Shown: positions 1 to 6,901, counted from the stretch's first letter. The stretch is 7,021 nt of DNA from RUG11237 sp045126515 (GCA_045126515.1 JBGVOM010000182.1:1-7021); one strand, 5' to 3'. The notes: generated by a model from the sequence alone, not told the origin. Numbers and translations: made by a program.

Positions 1-1
1 T

Positions 2-844
2 GGCACATCTTATGACAACCCTGAGGATTTAGAAATTGTCACTTTGGAAGATGTAATCTATATGCGGATGAAGAATGATATTTCGTTTATTCTGGATTAC
101 CAGTTAAATTTATTCGAACACCAAAGCTCTTACAATCCCAACATGCCATTGCGGGGGTTATTGTATTTTGCAAGACAGTACGAAAAATATGTTATTGAAA
201 ATGAGTGTAATCTGTTTGGACGTAAACGTATTTCAATTCCCACACCACAATATGTAGTATTTTATAACGGTGATACGTGGAATGGAGAACGGAAAATATT
301 AAAGCTTTCCGACAGCTTTACTGACAAACAGATTAAAGGCTGTATGGAATTAGAAGTGTTGCAGTTAAATATCAACTATGGACACAACAAAGAGATTATG
401 GAAAAGTGCAGAATATTATGGGAATATGCGGCATTTGTAGGAAAAGTGAAAACACATAATAAGGCTATGCCTATCGAAGAAGCAGTAGATAAGGCAGTAA
501 ATGAATGTATTCAGGAAGGAATCTTAAAAGAAATCCTGATAAGCCATCAAGCGGAGGTGAAAGACATGCTTTTAACCGAATATGATGAAGAAAAGACCAG
601 ACGGCTGTTTCAGAAAGAATATGAAGAAGAGATGGCAGAAGCGGAAGAAAGAATAGCAAAAGCGCAGGAAGAAACAGCAAAGGCGCAGGAGGAAACAGCA
701 AAAGCACAGGAAGAAACAGCAAAAGCGCAGGAAGAAACAGAAAAAGCACAAGAAGAAATCAAAAAAATGAAAGAAGAAAATGCCAAAAAGGACGAAATGA
801 TACGCTCTTTACAGGAACAACTGGCGAGAGTAAACAAAATGTAA
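2..844 (+). CDS. Rpn family recombination-promoting nuclease / PD-(D/E)XK transposase-like protein, 5'-truncated by the window edge
   Basis: The reading frame is already open at base 2, so the true start lies left of the window; 280 codons are visible. An in-frame TTG at 44 could be mistaken for a start, but the residues before it (GTSYDNPEDLEIVTLEDVIY) read as ordinary family sequence. The visible part carries the family signature ILDYQLNLFEHQSS, with Asp at 95-97 and a Glu-x-Gln pair at 116-124; this matches the D...ExQ variant of the PD-(D/E)XK nuclease core. It is followed by the PLRGLLYFARQYEKY and PQYVVFYNG blocks typical of these proteins in Lachnospiraceae. The C-terminus is a long charged coiled coil with five heptad repeats. 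Family members are DNA endonucleases linked to recombination, although many copies have no tested role. The family assignment is fairly secure; activity is not established. There is no obvious functional link to the downstream scf genes, which have their own promoter. Confidence 0.8.
   Translation, partial: GTSYDNPEDLEIVTLEDVIYMRMKNDISFILDYQLNLFEHQSSYNPNMPLRGLLYFARQYEKYVIENECNLFGRKRISIPTPQYVVFYNGDTWNGERKILKLSDSFTDKQIKGCMELEVLQLNINYGHNKEIMEKCRILWEYAAFVGKVKTHNKAMPIEEAVDKAVNECIQEGILKEILISHQAEVKDMLLTEYDEEKTRRLFQKEYEEEMAEAEERIAKAQEETAKAQEETAKAQEETAKAQEETEKAQEEIKKMKEENAKKDEMIRSLQEQLARVNKM
656..760 (+). repeat. In-frame 21-bp tandem repeat encoding AKAQEET heptads
   Basis: Five consecutive 21-base units (starting at 656, 677, 698, 719 and 740) encode AKAQEET four times and then EKAQEEI. 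Units 1 and 4 are identical. Unit 3 differs from them by one synonymous base and unit 2 by two; unit 5 is more diverged. A degenerate unit (AEAEERI) sits just before, at 635-655. The seven-residue period with A, Q/E and K fits a continuous alpha-helical coiled coil. The near-identical DNA units suggest recent expansion by slippage or unequal recombination. The reverse strand of the array gives long spurious open frames, which are not genes. Confidence 0.9.
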
Positions 845-880
845 AGTTCATTGGTTTGGGGAGCAAGCTGGAAAATAAAT

Positions 881-910
881 TTGACGTACTACCTATACCT
901 ATGCTATAAT
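881..910 (+). promoter_or_regulatory. Strong extended -10 sigma-A promoter for scfA
   Basis: TTGACG (881-886, five of six consensus bases) lies 18 bases from a perfect TATAAT (905-910). A TG at 902-903 gives the extended -10 form TGCTATAAT. An A/T-rich stretch, gaaaataaat (871-880), immediately precedes the -35. Transcription should start near 917, leaving a leader of about 70 bases before scfA. No other good promoter is seen between the Rpn gene and scfA, so scfA is probably transcribed independently of it. Confidence 0.85.
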
Positions 911-920
911 GGGTTAAATG

Positions 921-942
921 TGTGGCAGTATATTCGGTCACA
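921..942 (+). promoter_or_regulatory. Candidate operator: 22-bp imperfect dyad TGTG...CACA
   Basis: The two 11-base halves centred between 931 and 932 match at 8 of 11 positions (TGTGGCAGTAT against the complement TGTGACCGAAT). The outer TGTG/CACA boxes resemble half-sites of CRP/FNR-superfamily regulators, but no specific regulator can be named. The dyad begins a few bases after the predicted scfA transcription start, where a bound protein would block the polymerase. It could equally act as a weak RNA hairpin or be chance. Confidence 0.25.
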
Positions 943-974
943 AAAAAATAGTCAGCCTCAGGTTGCTACGACGT

Positions 975-981
975 AAGGAGG
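975..981 (+). promoter_or_regulatory. Ribosome binding site of scfA (AAGGAGG)
   Basis: AAGGAGG is an almost complete complement to the 3' end of 16S rRNA. It lies 7 bases before the ATG at 989 and only 4 before the overlapping ATG at 986. This favours 989 as the start and indicates strong translation of the precursor peptide. Confidence 0.85.
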
Positions 982-988
982 GAACATG

Positions 989-1132
989 ATGAAGCATATT
1001 AAGACTTTAACTACACGTGATTTAAAGCAGTCTATGAAAAAGGGTGGATGTGGAGAATGCCAGACATCTTGTCAGTCTGCATGTAAGACATCTTGTACTG
1101 TAGGAAATCAGAGCTGTGAAAGCCAGAAATAA
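989..1132 (+). CDS. scfA: SCIFF (six cysteines in forty-five) ranthipeptide precursor
   Basis: This 47-residue peptide starts MKHIKTLTTRDLKQ and has a glycine pair before a C-terminal core with six cysteines (C21, C24, C28, C32, C36, C43) including the hallmark block GGCGECQTSCQSACKTSC. SCIFF peptides are substrates of a radical SAM/SPASM enzyme that joins cysteine sulfurs to other residues as thioethers. C32 and T37 fall where a Cys-Thr crosslink was reported for the Caldanaerobacter homologue, supporting the start at 989; starting at 986 would add one Met. The N-terminal part is the leader the maturase binds. Its enzyme scfB lies 84 bases downstream. A strong promoter and near-perfect ribosome site suggest high expression. 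The cellular role of SCIFF peptides is not settled; roles in signalling or population-density responses have been reported in solventogenic clostridia. No dedicated exporter or protease is visible here. Confidence 0.95.
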   Translation: MKHIKTLTTRDLKQSMKKGGCGECQTSCQSACKTSCTVGNQSCESQK

Positions 1133-1146
1133 GGTTTAGATGATTC

Positions 1147-1174
1147 ATAAGCAGCGGCTTAAGTCGCTGCTTAT
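1147..1174 (+). terminator. Hairpin between scfA and scfB, probable leaky terminator or processing/stability element
   Basis: A perfect 10-bp stem (ATAAGCAGCG at 1147-1156 with CGCTGCTTAT at 1165-1174) extends inward by one G-U and one C-G pair to a TTAA tetraloop, making 12 pairs. It is followed by TTGTG rather than a clean run of T, so termination should be incomplete. It lies 14 bases after the scfA stop. The likely effect is to end or protect most scfA transcripts while letting a minority continue into scfB. No separate promoter for scfB is visible in the remaining 42 bases before its start. Confidence 0.7.
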
Positions 1175-1216
1175 TTGTGCGAACATCAATGGCATTACAG
1201 AGTGAAAGGAGAAAAC

Positions 1217-2605
1217 ATGGTTCATCAGTATATTAACAATGGCTATCATATTGTGTTAGATGTGAACAGCGGGTCTGTTCATGTGGTAGATAAAATGGTG
1301 TATGAGCTGATTGCGTTTGTAAAGGAAGAAAAGCAGAACGACAGTAAAATAGATGAAGAAACAATTGACAGAGCCGTAAAGCATTTTCAAGGCGTATATG
1401 CAGAAAATGACGTGCGGGAGGCAATGGAGGAGCTTAACGAACTGATTGAAGCAGGACAGTTGTTTACAGAAGACATTTATGAGCCGTATGTAAAAGACTT
1501 TAAAAAGAGAGAAACTGTGGTAAAGGCTCTCTGTTTACATATTGCCCATGACTGTAATTTAGCATGTAAATACTGTTTTGCAGAAGAAGGCGAGTATCAT
1601 GGAAGACGGGCTTTGATGTCTTTTGAGGTAGGAAAGAAAGCGTTGGATTTCCTTATTGCAAATTCCGGAAGCAGAAGAAATTTAGAGGTAGATTTCTTTG
1701 GCGGTGAGCCACTGATGAATTTCGAGGTGGTAAAACAGCTGGTAGCATATGGACGGGAACAGGAAAAGATACACAATAAGAATTTCCGTTTTACATTAAC
1801 TACCAATGGTGTGCTGTTAAATGATGAAATACTGGAATTTTTAAATAAAGAAATGGCAAATGTGGTCTTAAGTATTGACGGAAGGGAAGAAGTCAACAAT
1901 AAAATGCGTCCGTTCCGTAATGGAAAGGGCAGCTATGAGCTGATTGTTCCAAAATTCCAGAAGGTTGCAGAAAGCAGAAATCAGACCAACTATTATGTTC
2001 GTGGTACGTTCACTAGAAACAATTTAGATTTCAGCGAAGACGTACTACATTTGGCAGACTTAGGATTCGAGCAGATTTCAGTAGAGCCGGTAGTTGCGGC
2101 AGATACAGAAGATTATGCTTTAAGAGAAGAAGATATTCCGGTTATTTGTGAACAGTACGATAAGCTGGCAAAAGAAATGGTAAAAAGAAGCAAAGAAGGA
2201 AAATGCTTTAACTTCTTCCACTTTATGATTGATTTACAGGGTGGTCCTTGTGTGGCAAAACGTATTTCCGGATGTGGTTCCGGTACCGAATATCTGGCAG
2301 TAACTCCATGGGGAGATTTCTACCCATGCCACCAGTTTGTAGGAGAAGAAAAATTCCTGTTAGGAAATGTGGATACAGGAATTGTAAATACAGATATTGT
2401 GGAAACATTTAAGGGGTGTAATGTATACGCCAAGGATAAATGTAAGAACTGCTTTTCAAAATTTTATTGTAGTGGCGGCTGTGCAGCAAATTCATACAAT
2501 TTTAATGGTTCTATCAATGATGTATATGAAATCGGGTGTGAGCTGCAGAGGAAAAGAGTGGAATGTGCCATTATGATAAAGGCAGCATTAAACGAAGAAG
2601 CGTAA
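1217..2605 (+). CDS. scfB: Thioether cross-link-forming SCIFF peptide maturase (radical SAM/SPASM)
   Basis: This 462-residue cytoplasmic iron-sulfur enzyme installs cysteine thioether links in the SCIFF peptide. The start is the ATG at 1217, preceded by AAAGGAG at 1205-1211 with 5 bases between; a TTG at 1175 in the same frame abuts the hairpin and lacks a site. Residues 1-90 (YHIVLDVNSGSVHVVD onward) form the PqqD-like peptide-recognition domain. The radical SAM motif CX3CX2C is C113, C117, C120 (HDCNLACKYC), and FFGGEP (160-165) is the SAM-binding glycine motif. The SPASM domain is complete: C353-X12-G-X4-C371, then C409-X2-C412-X5-C418-X3-C422, then C441, as needed for two auxiliary 4Fe-4S clusters. 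Length and motifs match characterised homologues such as CteB. No key cysteine is missing. It lies downstream of scfA, its expected substrate, and probably depends on read-through from the scfA promoter. Confidence 0.96.
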   Translation: MVHQYINNGYHIVLDVNSGSVHVVDKMVYELIAFVKEEKQNDSKIDEETIDRAVKHFQGVYAENDVREAMEELNELIEAGQLFTEDIYEPYVKDFKKRETVVKALCLHIAHDCNLACKYCFAEEGEYHGRRALMSFEVGKKALDFLIANSGSRRNLEVDFFGGEPLMNFEVVKQLVAYGREQEKIHNKNFRFTLTTNGVLLNDEILEFLNKEMANVVLSIDGREEVNNKMRPFRNGKGSYELIVPKFQKVAESRNQTNYYVRGTFTRNNLDFSEDVLHLADLGFEQISVEPVVAADTEDYALREEDIPVICEQYDKLAKEMVKRSKEGKCFNFFHFMIDLQGGPCVAKRISGCGSGTEYLAVTPWGDFYPCHQFVGEEKFLLGNVDTGIVNTDIVETFKGCNVYAKDKCKNCFSKFYCSGGCAANSYNFNGSINDVYEIGCELQRKRVECAIMIKAALNEEA

Positions 2606-2673
2606 ATAATTATATTTAAAATATATTCATAATGAAGCGTGCGGGAAAACCGCAGATGAAAGGAGTAAAAAAA

Positions 2674-4818
2674 ATGCAGATGAAAAAGAACAGAGGAATC
2701 GTGATTCTTCTGGTAATTGTGCTGGCAACAGGATTTTTAGGATATTTGTCAGCGTTTGGTATTGGCAGTGCACAGTGGGGTTCTGCAAGAGACATTAAAC
2801 TGGGACTTGATTTGGCAGGTGGTGTAAGTATTACTTACGAAACAACAGAACCACATCCAAGTGCAGAGGATATGAGTGATACCGTTTTTAAATTACAGAA
2901 GCGTGTAGAAACTTACAGTACAGAAGCTCAGGTATATCAGGAAGGTGAAAACAGAATTAACATTGAAATTCCAGGAGTGACTGATGCCAATGAAATTCTG
3001 GAAGATTTGGGAAAACCGGGTTCTTTAACCATTCAGACAGAAGACGGCGAAGTGGTATTGCAGGGAACCGATATTAAAGATGCCCAGCCTGCAACACAGC
3101 AGAATGACATGGGAAACAAAGAAACAGTTGTAGTATTAACACTGACAGACGAAGCAAAAGAAAGCTTCGCAGAATATACATCAGCACATATTGGCGACAG
3201 ATTGCCAATTGTTTATGATGGAGCTGTAATTAACAGTCCGACCATACAGAGTGCAATTACAGGTGGGGAAGCAACCATTACAAATATGTCAAGCTATGAA
3301 GAAGCAGATGAACTGGCTTCCATTATTCGTATCGGTGGTCTGAAACTGGAATTGCAGGAATTGCGTTCTAACGTCGTAGGAGCACAGTTAGGAGAAGAAG
3401 CAATACATACAAGCTTAATTGCAGCAGCTATTGGTTTTGCTATTGTTTGTATTTTTATGTGTATCGTATACAGAATCCAGGGATTTGCAGCAAGTATTGC
3501 TTTATGCCTTTATGTAGGTGTGATTCTTGGACTGTTAAATGCATTCCAGATTACATTAACATTACCTGGTATTGCAGGTATTATTCTTTCCATCGGTATG
3601 GCGGTGGATGCCAATGTTATTATTTTCGCACGTATTCGTGAGGAAATTACAGCAGGAAAAACAGTGCGTTCTGCAATCAAGATTGGTTTTGAAAAAGCAT
3701 TATCTGCCATTGTGGATGGTAACGTAACTACATTGATTGCAGCATTTGTGCTTGCAATTATGGGAACTGGTAGCGTAAAAGGATTTGCTTATACTTTAGC
3801 ATTAGGTATTGTTGTATCTATGTTTACTGCATTAGTAGTTACAAAGTATCTGGTAAATGCAATTTACGCTGTTGGAATTCAGAATGTGAAGTTCTATGGT
3901 TCTAATAAAGAACGTAAGACCATCAACTTCTTAGGAAAGAAAACGATTTGCTTTATAATTTCTATTGTAGTGATTATTGGCGGATTTGTATTCCTTGGAG
4001 TGAACAAGTCTAGTACAGGAAATGTGTTAAATTTCAGTCTTGAATTTATGGGTGGTACTTCCACAAATGTGACATTCAATGAAGATTTATCAATTCAGGA
4101 AATTGACGAAAAGGTAAAACCTGTAATTGAAGGTATTACCAATGATGCTGCAATTCAGACACAGAAGGTTACAGACACAAAGCAGGTAATCATTAAAACA
4201 AGAACACTTTCTTTGGATGAAAGAGAACAATTATATACAGCTTTGGAAGAAAACTTTGGTGTAGATACTTCCTTAATTACAACAGAAACAATCAGTTCTA
4301 CCATTAGTTCTGAAATGCAAAAAGACGCAATTATTTCTGTTATCATTGCGACAATTTGTATGTTGATTTACATCTGGTTCCGTTTCAAGGATATACGTTT
4401 TGCAGGAAGTGCTGTATTGGCATTATTACATGACGTATTAGTGGTATTAGCTTTCTATGCTGTAGCAAAGATTTCTGTAGGAAGTACATTTATTGCATGT
4501 ATGTTAACTATTGTAGGTTATTCCATTAATGCCACAATCGTTATCTTTGACAGAATTCGTGAAAATATGGCAGAAATGAAAAAAGCAGATTTACAGGAAA
4601 TCGTAAATACAAGTATTACACAGACACTTACCAGAAGTATTTATACATCCTTTACTACTTTTATCATGGTAGCGATATTATTTATCCTTGGTGTAAGTTC
4701 TATTCGTGAATTTGCATTGCCATTGATGGTAGGAATTATCTGTGGTGCATATTCTTCTGTTTGCATTACCGGTGCTTTATGGTGGGTAATGAAGGCAAAG
4801 ATTGGCAAAAAAGCATAA
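2674..4818 (+). CDS. secDF: Protein translocase subunit SecDF (SecD-SecF fusion)
   Basis: This 714-residue membrane protein assists SecYEG/SecA export by pulling substrates outward using the ion gradient. The start at 2674 has AAAGGAG at 2659-2665, 8 bases away; an in-frame ATG at 2632 lacks a site. Twelve membrane helices are visible. The SecD half has TM1 at about 9-28, the conserved LGLDLAGG (43-50), a large outer domain, and five helices at about 247-393 containing GMAVDANVIIFARIREE (308-324). The SecF half has TM7 at about 424-442, LEFMGGTS (456-463) and five helices at about 551-704 containing GYSINATIVIFDRIREN (615-631). D312 (Thermus D340 position) and R654 (Thermus R671 position) are present. 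The position equivalent to Thermus D637 is Ala620 (codon GCC, 4531-4533). A single SecDF chain is usual in Bacillus-like Firmicutes; here the length is close to the roughly 737-residue Bacillus form. It lies 68 bases after scfB in the same orientation. Confidence 0.96.
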   Translation: MQMKKNRGIVILLVIVLATGFLGYLSAFGIGSAQWGSARDIKLGLDLAGGVSITYETTEPHPSAEDMSDTVFKLQKRVETYSTEAQVYQEGENRINIEIPGVTDANEILEDLGKPGSLTIQTEDGEVVLQGTDIKDAQPATQQNDMGNKETVVVLTLTDEAKESFAEYTSAHIGDRLPIVYDGAVINSPTIQSAITGGEATITNMSSYEEADELASIIRIGGLKLELQELRSNVVGAQLGEEAIHTSLIAAAIGFAIVCIFMCIVYRIQGFAASIALCLYVGVILGLLNAFQITLTLPGIAGIILSIGMAVDANVIIFARIREEITAGKTVRSAIKIGFEKALSAIVDGNVTTLIAAFVLAIMGTGSVKGFAYTLALGIVVSMFTALVVTKYLVNAIYAVGIQNVKFYGSNKERKTINFLGKKTICFIISIVVIIGGFVFLGVNKSSTGNVLNFSLEFMGGTSTNVTFNEDLSIQEIDEKVKPVIEGITNDAAIQTQKVTDTKQVIIKTRTLSLDEREQLYTALEENFGVDTSLITTETISSTISSEMQKDAIISVIIATICMLIYIWFRFKDIRFAGSAVLALLHDVLVVLAFYAVAKISVGSTFIACMLTIVGYSINATIVIFDRIRENMAEMKKADLQEIVNTSITQTLTRSIYTSFTTFIMVAILFILGVSSIREFALPLMVGIICGAYSSVCITGALWWVMKAKIGKKA

Positions 4819-4839
4819 TATAATTAAAATAGAAGAATG

Positions 4840-4869
4840 GAATCGTCAGGCAGTAATGTCTGGCGATTC
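4840..4869 (+). terminator. Hairpin between secDF and recJ, probable weak terminator
   Basis: A 13-pair stem (GAATCGTCAGGCA at 4840-4852 with TGTCTGGCGATTC at 4857-4869, including two G-U pairs) closes on a GTAA loop of the GNRA type. The following bases (TCTATATT) are only moderately T-rich. It starts 21 bases after the secDF stop and ends 25 bases before recJ, so it can reduce, but need not abolish, read-through into recJ. No convincing recJ promoter is seen after it. Confidence 0.6.
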
Positions 4870-4894
4870 TCTATATTAAGGAAAATGGAAAAAT

Positions 4895-6658
4895 ATGAAA
4901 AAGAAATGGGTTGTATCTGCTAAAAGAGCAGATTTTAAAGGAATTGGAGAAAAATATGGTATTGACCAGGTAGTGGCAAGGATTATTCGAAACCGGGATG
5001 TAATAGAAGCCAATGACATAGAGAGATATTTAAAGGGAACCAGAAAAGACTTTTATTCTCCATACATGTTAAAAGATATGGAGAAGACGGTAGAAATTCT
5101 TGCAGAAAAAATTAATGGTCACAAGGCAATCCGGGTGATTGGGGATTATGATATTGATGGTGTCTGTGCCACATACATATTATATGAAGGGTTGAGAACC
5201 TGTGGTGCTCAGGTAGATATTGAAATTCCTGACAGAATTAAGGATGGCTATGGAGTAAATGAAGCCTTGGTACGGGCTGCTTATGAAGACGGTGTTGATA
5301 CGATTATTACTTGTGACAATGGTATTGCAGCATCAGCAGAGCTGAAAGTGGCAAAAGACCTGGGGCTGACAGTGATTGTAACAGACCATCATGAAGTGCC
5401 ATATATAGAGGAAAATGGTGAGAAGAAGTATATTCTTCCACAGGTAGATGCCATTGTAAACCATAAGCAGCAGGATTGTTCTTACCCATTTAAAGAGTTG
5501 TGCGGGGCTGCTGTAGCATATAAAGTTATTACAGCAATGTATGAAAAGTTTGGTATTGACAGTCAGAAATTAAATGAACTTCTGGCTTTTGCTGGATTTG
5601 CAACAGTGGGTGATGTGATGGAACTGCAGGGAGAGAACAGAATTCTGGTAAAAGAAGGATTAAAGGAATTGCATCAGACTTCCAATATTGGTATGCTCAG
5701 TTTGATAAAAGTGTGTGGACTGGAAAAAGAGCAGATTACTGCTTATCATATTGGTTTTGTACTTGGTCCATGTTTAAATGCCAGTGGCCGTCTGGATACG
5801 GCAAAAAAAGCATTGAAGCTTTTGACTACCAGAGATTTTGCAGAGGCGGCATTGATTGCCAATGAGTTGAAAATGCTCAATGAAAGTCGTAAGGAGATGA
5901 CAGACGAGGGTGTTGCAAAAGCCATCGAACAGGTAGAATATTCTTCTCTTTCCGAGGATCGGGTGCTTGTGATTTATCTTCCGGATTGTCATGAAAGTAT
6001 TGCAGGTATTATAGCAGGAAGAATTCGGGAAAAATACTATAAACCGGTGTTTGTGCTTACAAAATCAGAAGAAGGTGTGAAAGGCTCCGGACGTTCTATT
6101 GAAGGGTATTCCATGTATGAGGAAATGACCAAAGTGAAGCACTTATTTACAAAGTTTGGCGGTCATCCAATGGCAGCGGGGTTATCTTTGCCGGAAGATA
6201 AGGTGGAAGATTTTCGAAGAGAAATCAATGAAAACTGCTCTTTAACAGAAGAAACTTTGACAGAGAAAATTGTAATTGATGTTCCGATGCCTCTAAGCTA
6301 TATCACTGAGTCTTTAATAGAGCAGTTGAATATTTTAGAGCCTTTTGGTAAGGGAAATGAGAAACCGGTATTTGCGGATAAAAATATTTCCATCCTAAGT
6401 GCCTGCAAAATAGGAAAACAAAAAAATATGCTGCGTCTGAATTTGTTAAATGAGCAGGGGAGCACTATGGAAGCCATGTTGTTTCGTAACTGCGAAGATT
6501 TTGAACTGTTTCTACAGGAAAAATACGGAGAGGCAGAAGTAGAAAAGATTTACTGGGGACAGCCGAACAATATACGGATTTCCATAACTTACTATCCGTC
6601 CATCAATGAATTCCGGGGCAACCGTAAAATGCAGGTGACAATACTGGGCTGGCAGTAA
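4895..6658 (+). CDS. recJ: Single-stranded-DNA-specific exonuclease RecJ
   Basis: This 587-residue DHH/DHHA1 phosphoesterase degrades single-stranded DNA 5' to 3' with divalent metal ions, acting in recombinational and mismatch repair and at stalled forks. Catalytic motifs appear in order: DYDIDG (84-89), CDNG (140-143), DHH (164-166), CGAAVAYK (203-210), TVGD (237-240) and GPCLNASGRL (291-300). The DHHA1 domain has GSGRS (397-401) and FGGHPMAAG (421-429). A C-terminal OB-like domain begins around LEPFGKGNEKPVF (481-493) and runs to the end. Length is close to E. coli RecJ (577) and shorter than the extended Bacillus form (about 786). The start at 4895 has AAGGA at 4878-4882, spaced a rather long 12 bases, so translation may be modest. 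All metal-ligand motifs are intact. In many Firmicutes apt and relA follow recJ; here a palindrome and tRNAs follow instead. Confidence 0.96.
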   Translation: MKKKWVVSAKRADFKGIGEKYGIDQVVARIIRNRDVIEANDIERYLKGTRKDFYSPYMLKDMEKTVEILAEKINGHKAIRVIGDYDIDGVCATYILYEGLRTCGAQVDIEIPDRIKDGYGVNEALVRAAYEDGVDTIITCDNGIAASAELKVAKDLGLTVIVTDHHEVPYIEENGEKKYILPQVDAIVNHKQQDCSYPFKELCGAAVAYKVITAMYEKFGIDSQKLNELLAFAGFATVGDVMELQGENRILVKEGLKELHQTSNIGMLSLIKVCGLEKEQITAYHIGFVLGPCLNASGRLDTAKKALKLLTTRDFAEAALIANELKMLNESRKEMTDEGVAKAIEQVEYSSLSEDRVLVIYLPDCHESIAGIIAGRIREKYYKPVFVLTKSEEGVKGSGRSIEGYSMYEEMTKVKHLFTKFGGHPMAAGLSLPEDKVEDFRREINENCSLTEETLTEKIVIDVPMPLSYITESLIEQLNILEPFGKGNEKPVFADKNISILSACKIGKQKNMLRLNLLNEQGSTMEAMLFRNCEDFELFLQEKYGEAEVEKIYWGQPNNIRISITYYPSINEFRGNRKMQVTILGWQ

Positions 6659-6661
6659 AAA

Positions 6662-6800
6662 TGTAACAATTCATTCCGCAGAGATTGGTATACACAGCCC
6701 CTAATAACTACAGAAGCTGTCAGTGCTGTTAAAAAGTCTGCTCTGTCAGCTTCTGTAGTTATTAGGGGCGTCTCCCAATCAATATTTCTGAATTGTTGTA
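6662..6800. repeat. Nested inverted repeat with a perfect 23-bp palindrome; recJ terminator or MITE-like element
   Basis: The core is a perfect 23-bp inverted repeat: GCCCCTAATAACTACAGAAG plus CTG at 6697-6719, with its complement at 6747-6769, around a 27-base loop. Outside it GATTGG (6683-6688) matches CCAATC (6775-6780), and TGTAACAATTCA (6662-6673) pairs with TGAATTGTTGTA (6789-6800) through ten Watson-Crick and two G-U pairs. TTTTT follows at 6802-6806 and AAAAA lies at 6657-6661 on the other side, so the folded RNA would end in a U tract on either strand. It begins a few bases after the recJ stop. It may be the recJ terminator, but it is much larger than normal and the perfect core resembles a miniature mobile element. 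No open reading frame or clear target duplication is seen. Confidence 0.75.
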
Positions 6801-6812
6801 ATTTTTAAAATA

Positions 6813-6866
6813 ATTTGAAAAAATTTAAAAAAAGGTGTTGACAATCGTCTGTATGCGTTATATAAT
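6813..6866 (+). promoter_or_regulatory. Consensus tRNA-operon promoter with UP-like element
   Basis: A perfect TTGACA (6838-6843) and perfect TATAAT (6861-6866) are separated by the ideal 17 bases. Upstream, 6813-6833 is an A/T run (taatttgaaaaaatttaaaa) placed where UP elements contact the RNA polymerase alpha subunits. Transcription should start near 6873, about 29 bases before the first tRNA. This is the layout expected of a stable-RNA promoter. Confidence 0.92.
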
Positions 6867-6901
6867 AATCAAGCAGTCGAACGACAGCAAACATCAAACA
6901 T

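Noticed and set aside
471..837. Two reverse-strand open frames rich in Leu/Pro or Ser/Ala opposite the coiled-coil repeat
   Set aside because: They are the antisense reading of the 21-bp repeat; they have repetitive low-complexity translations and no ribosome site, and they lie opposite a convincing gene.
956..981. CCTC at 956-959 pairing with GAGG in the scfA ribosome site as a translational switch
   Set aside because: Only four pairs with a long loop; too weak to support without conservation data.
1175..1216. TTG at 1175 as the scfB start
   Set aside because: It abuts the hairpin and has no ribosome binding site, and the extra 14 residues do not look like family sequence; ATG 1217 has AAAGGAG at the right distance.
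2632..2673. ATG at 2632 as the secDF start
   Set aside because: No ribosome binding site precedes it, while ATG 2674 has AAAGGAG 8 bases upstream and begins just before the first membrane helix.
2606..2673. Promoter in the AT-rich scfB-secDF gap
   Set aside because: Several TATATT-like hexamers occur but none has a matching -35 at proper spacing.
4819..4824. Perfect TATAAT directly after the secDF stop as a recJ promoter
   Set aside because: No recognisable -35 hexamer lies 16-18 bases upstream; such hexamers are frequent by chance in AT-rich spacers.
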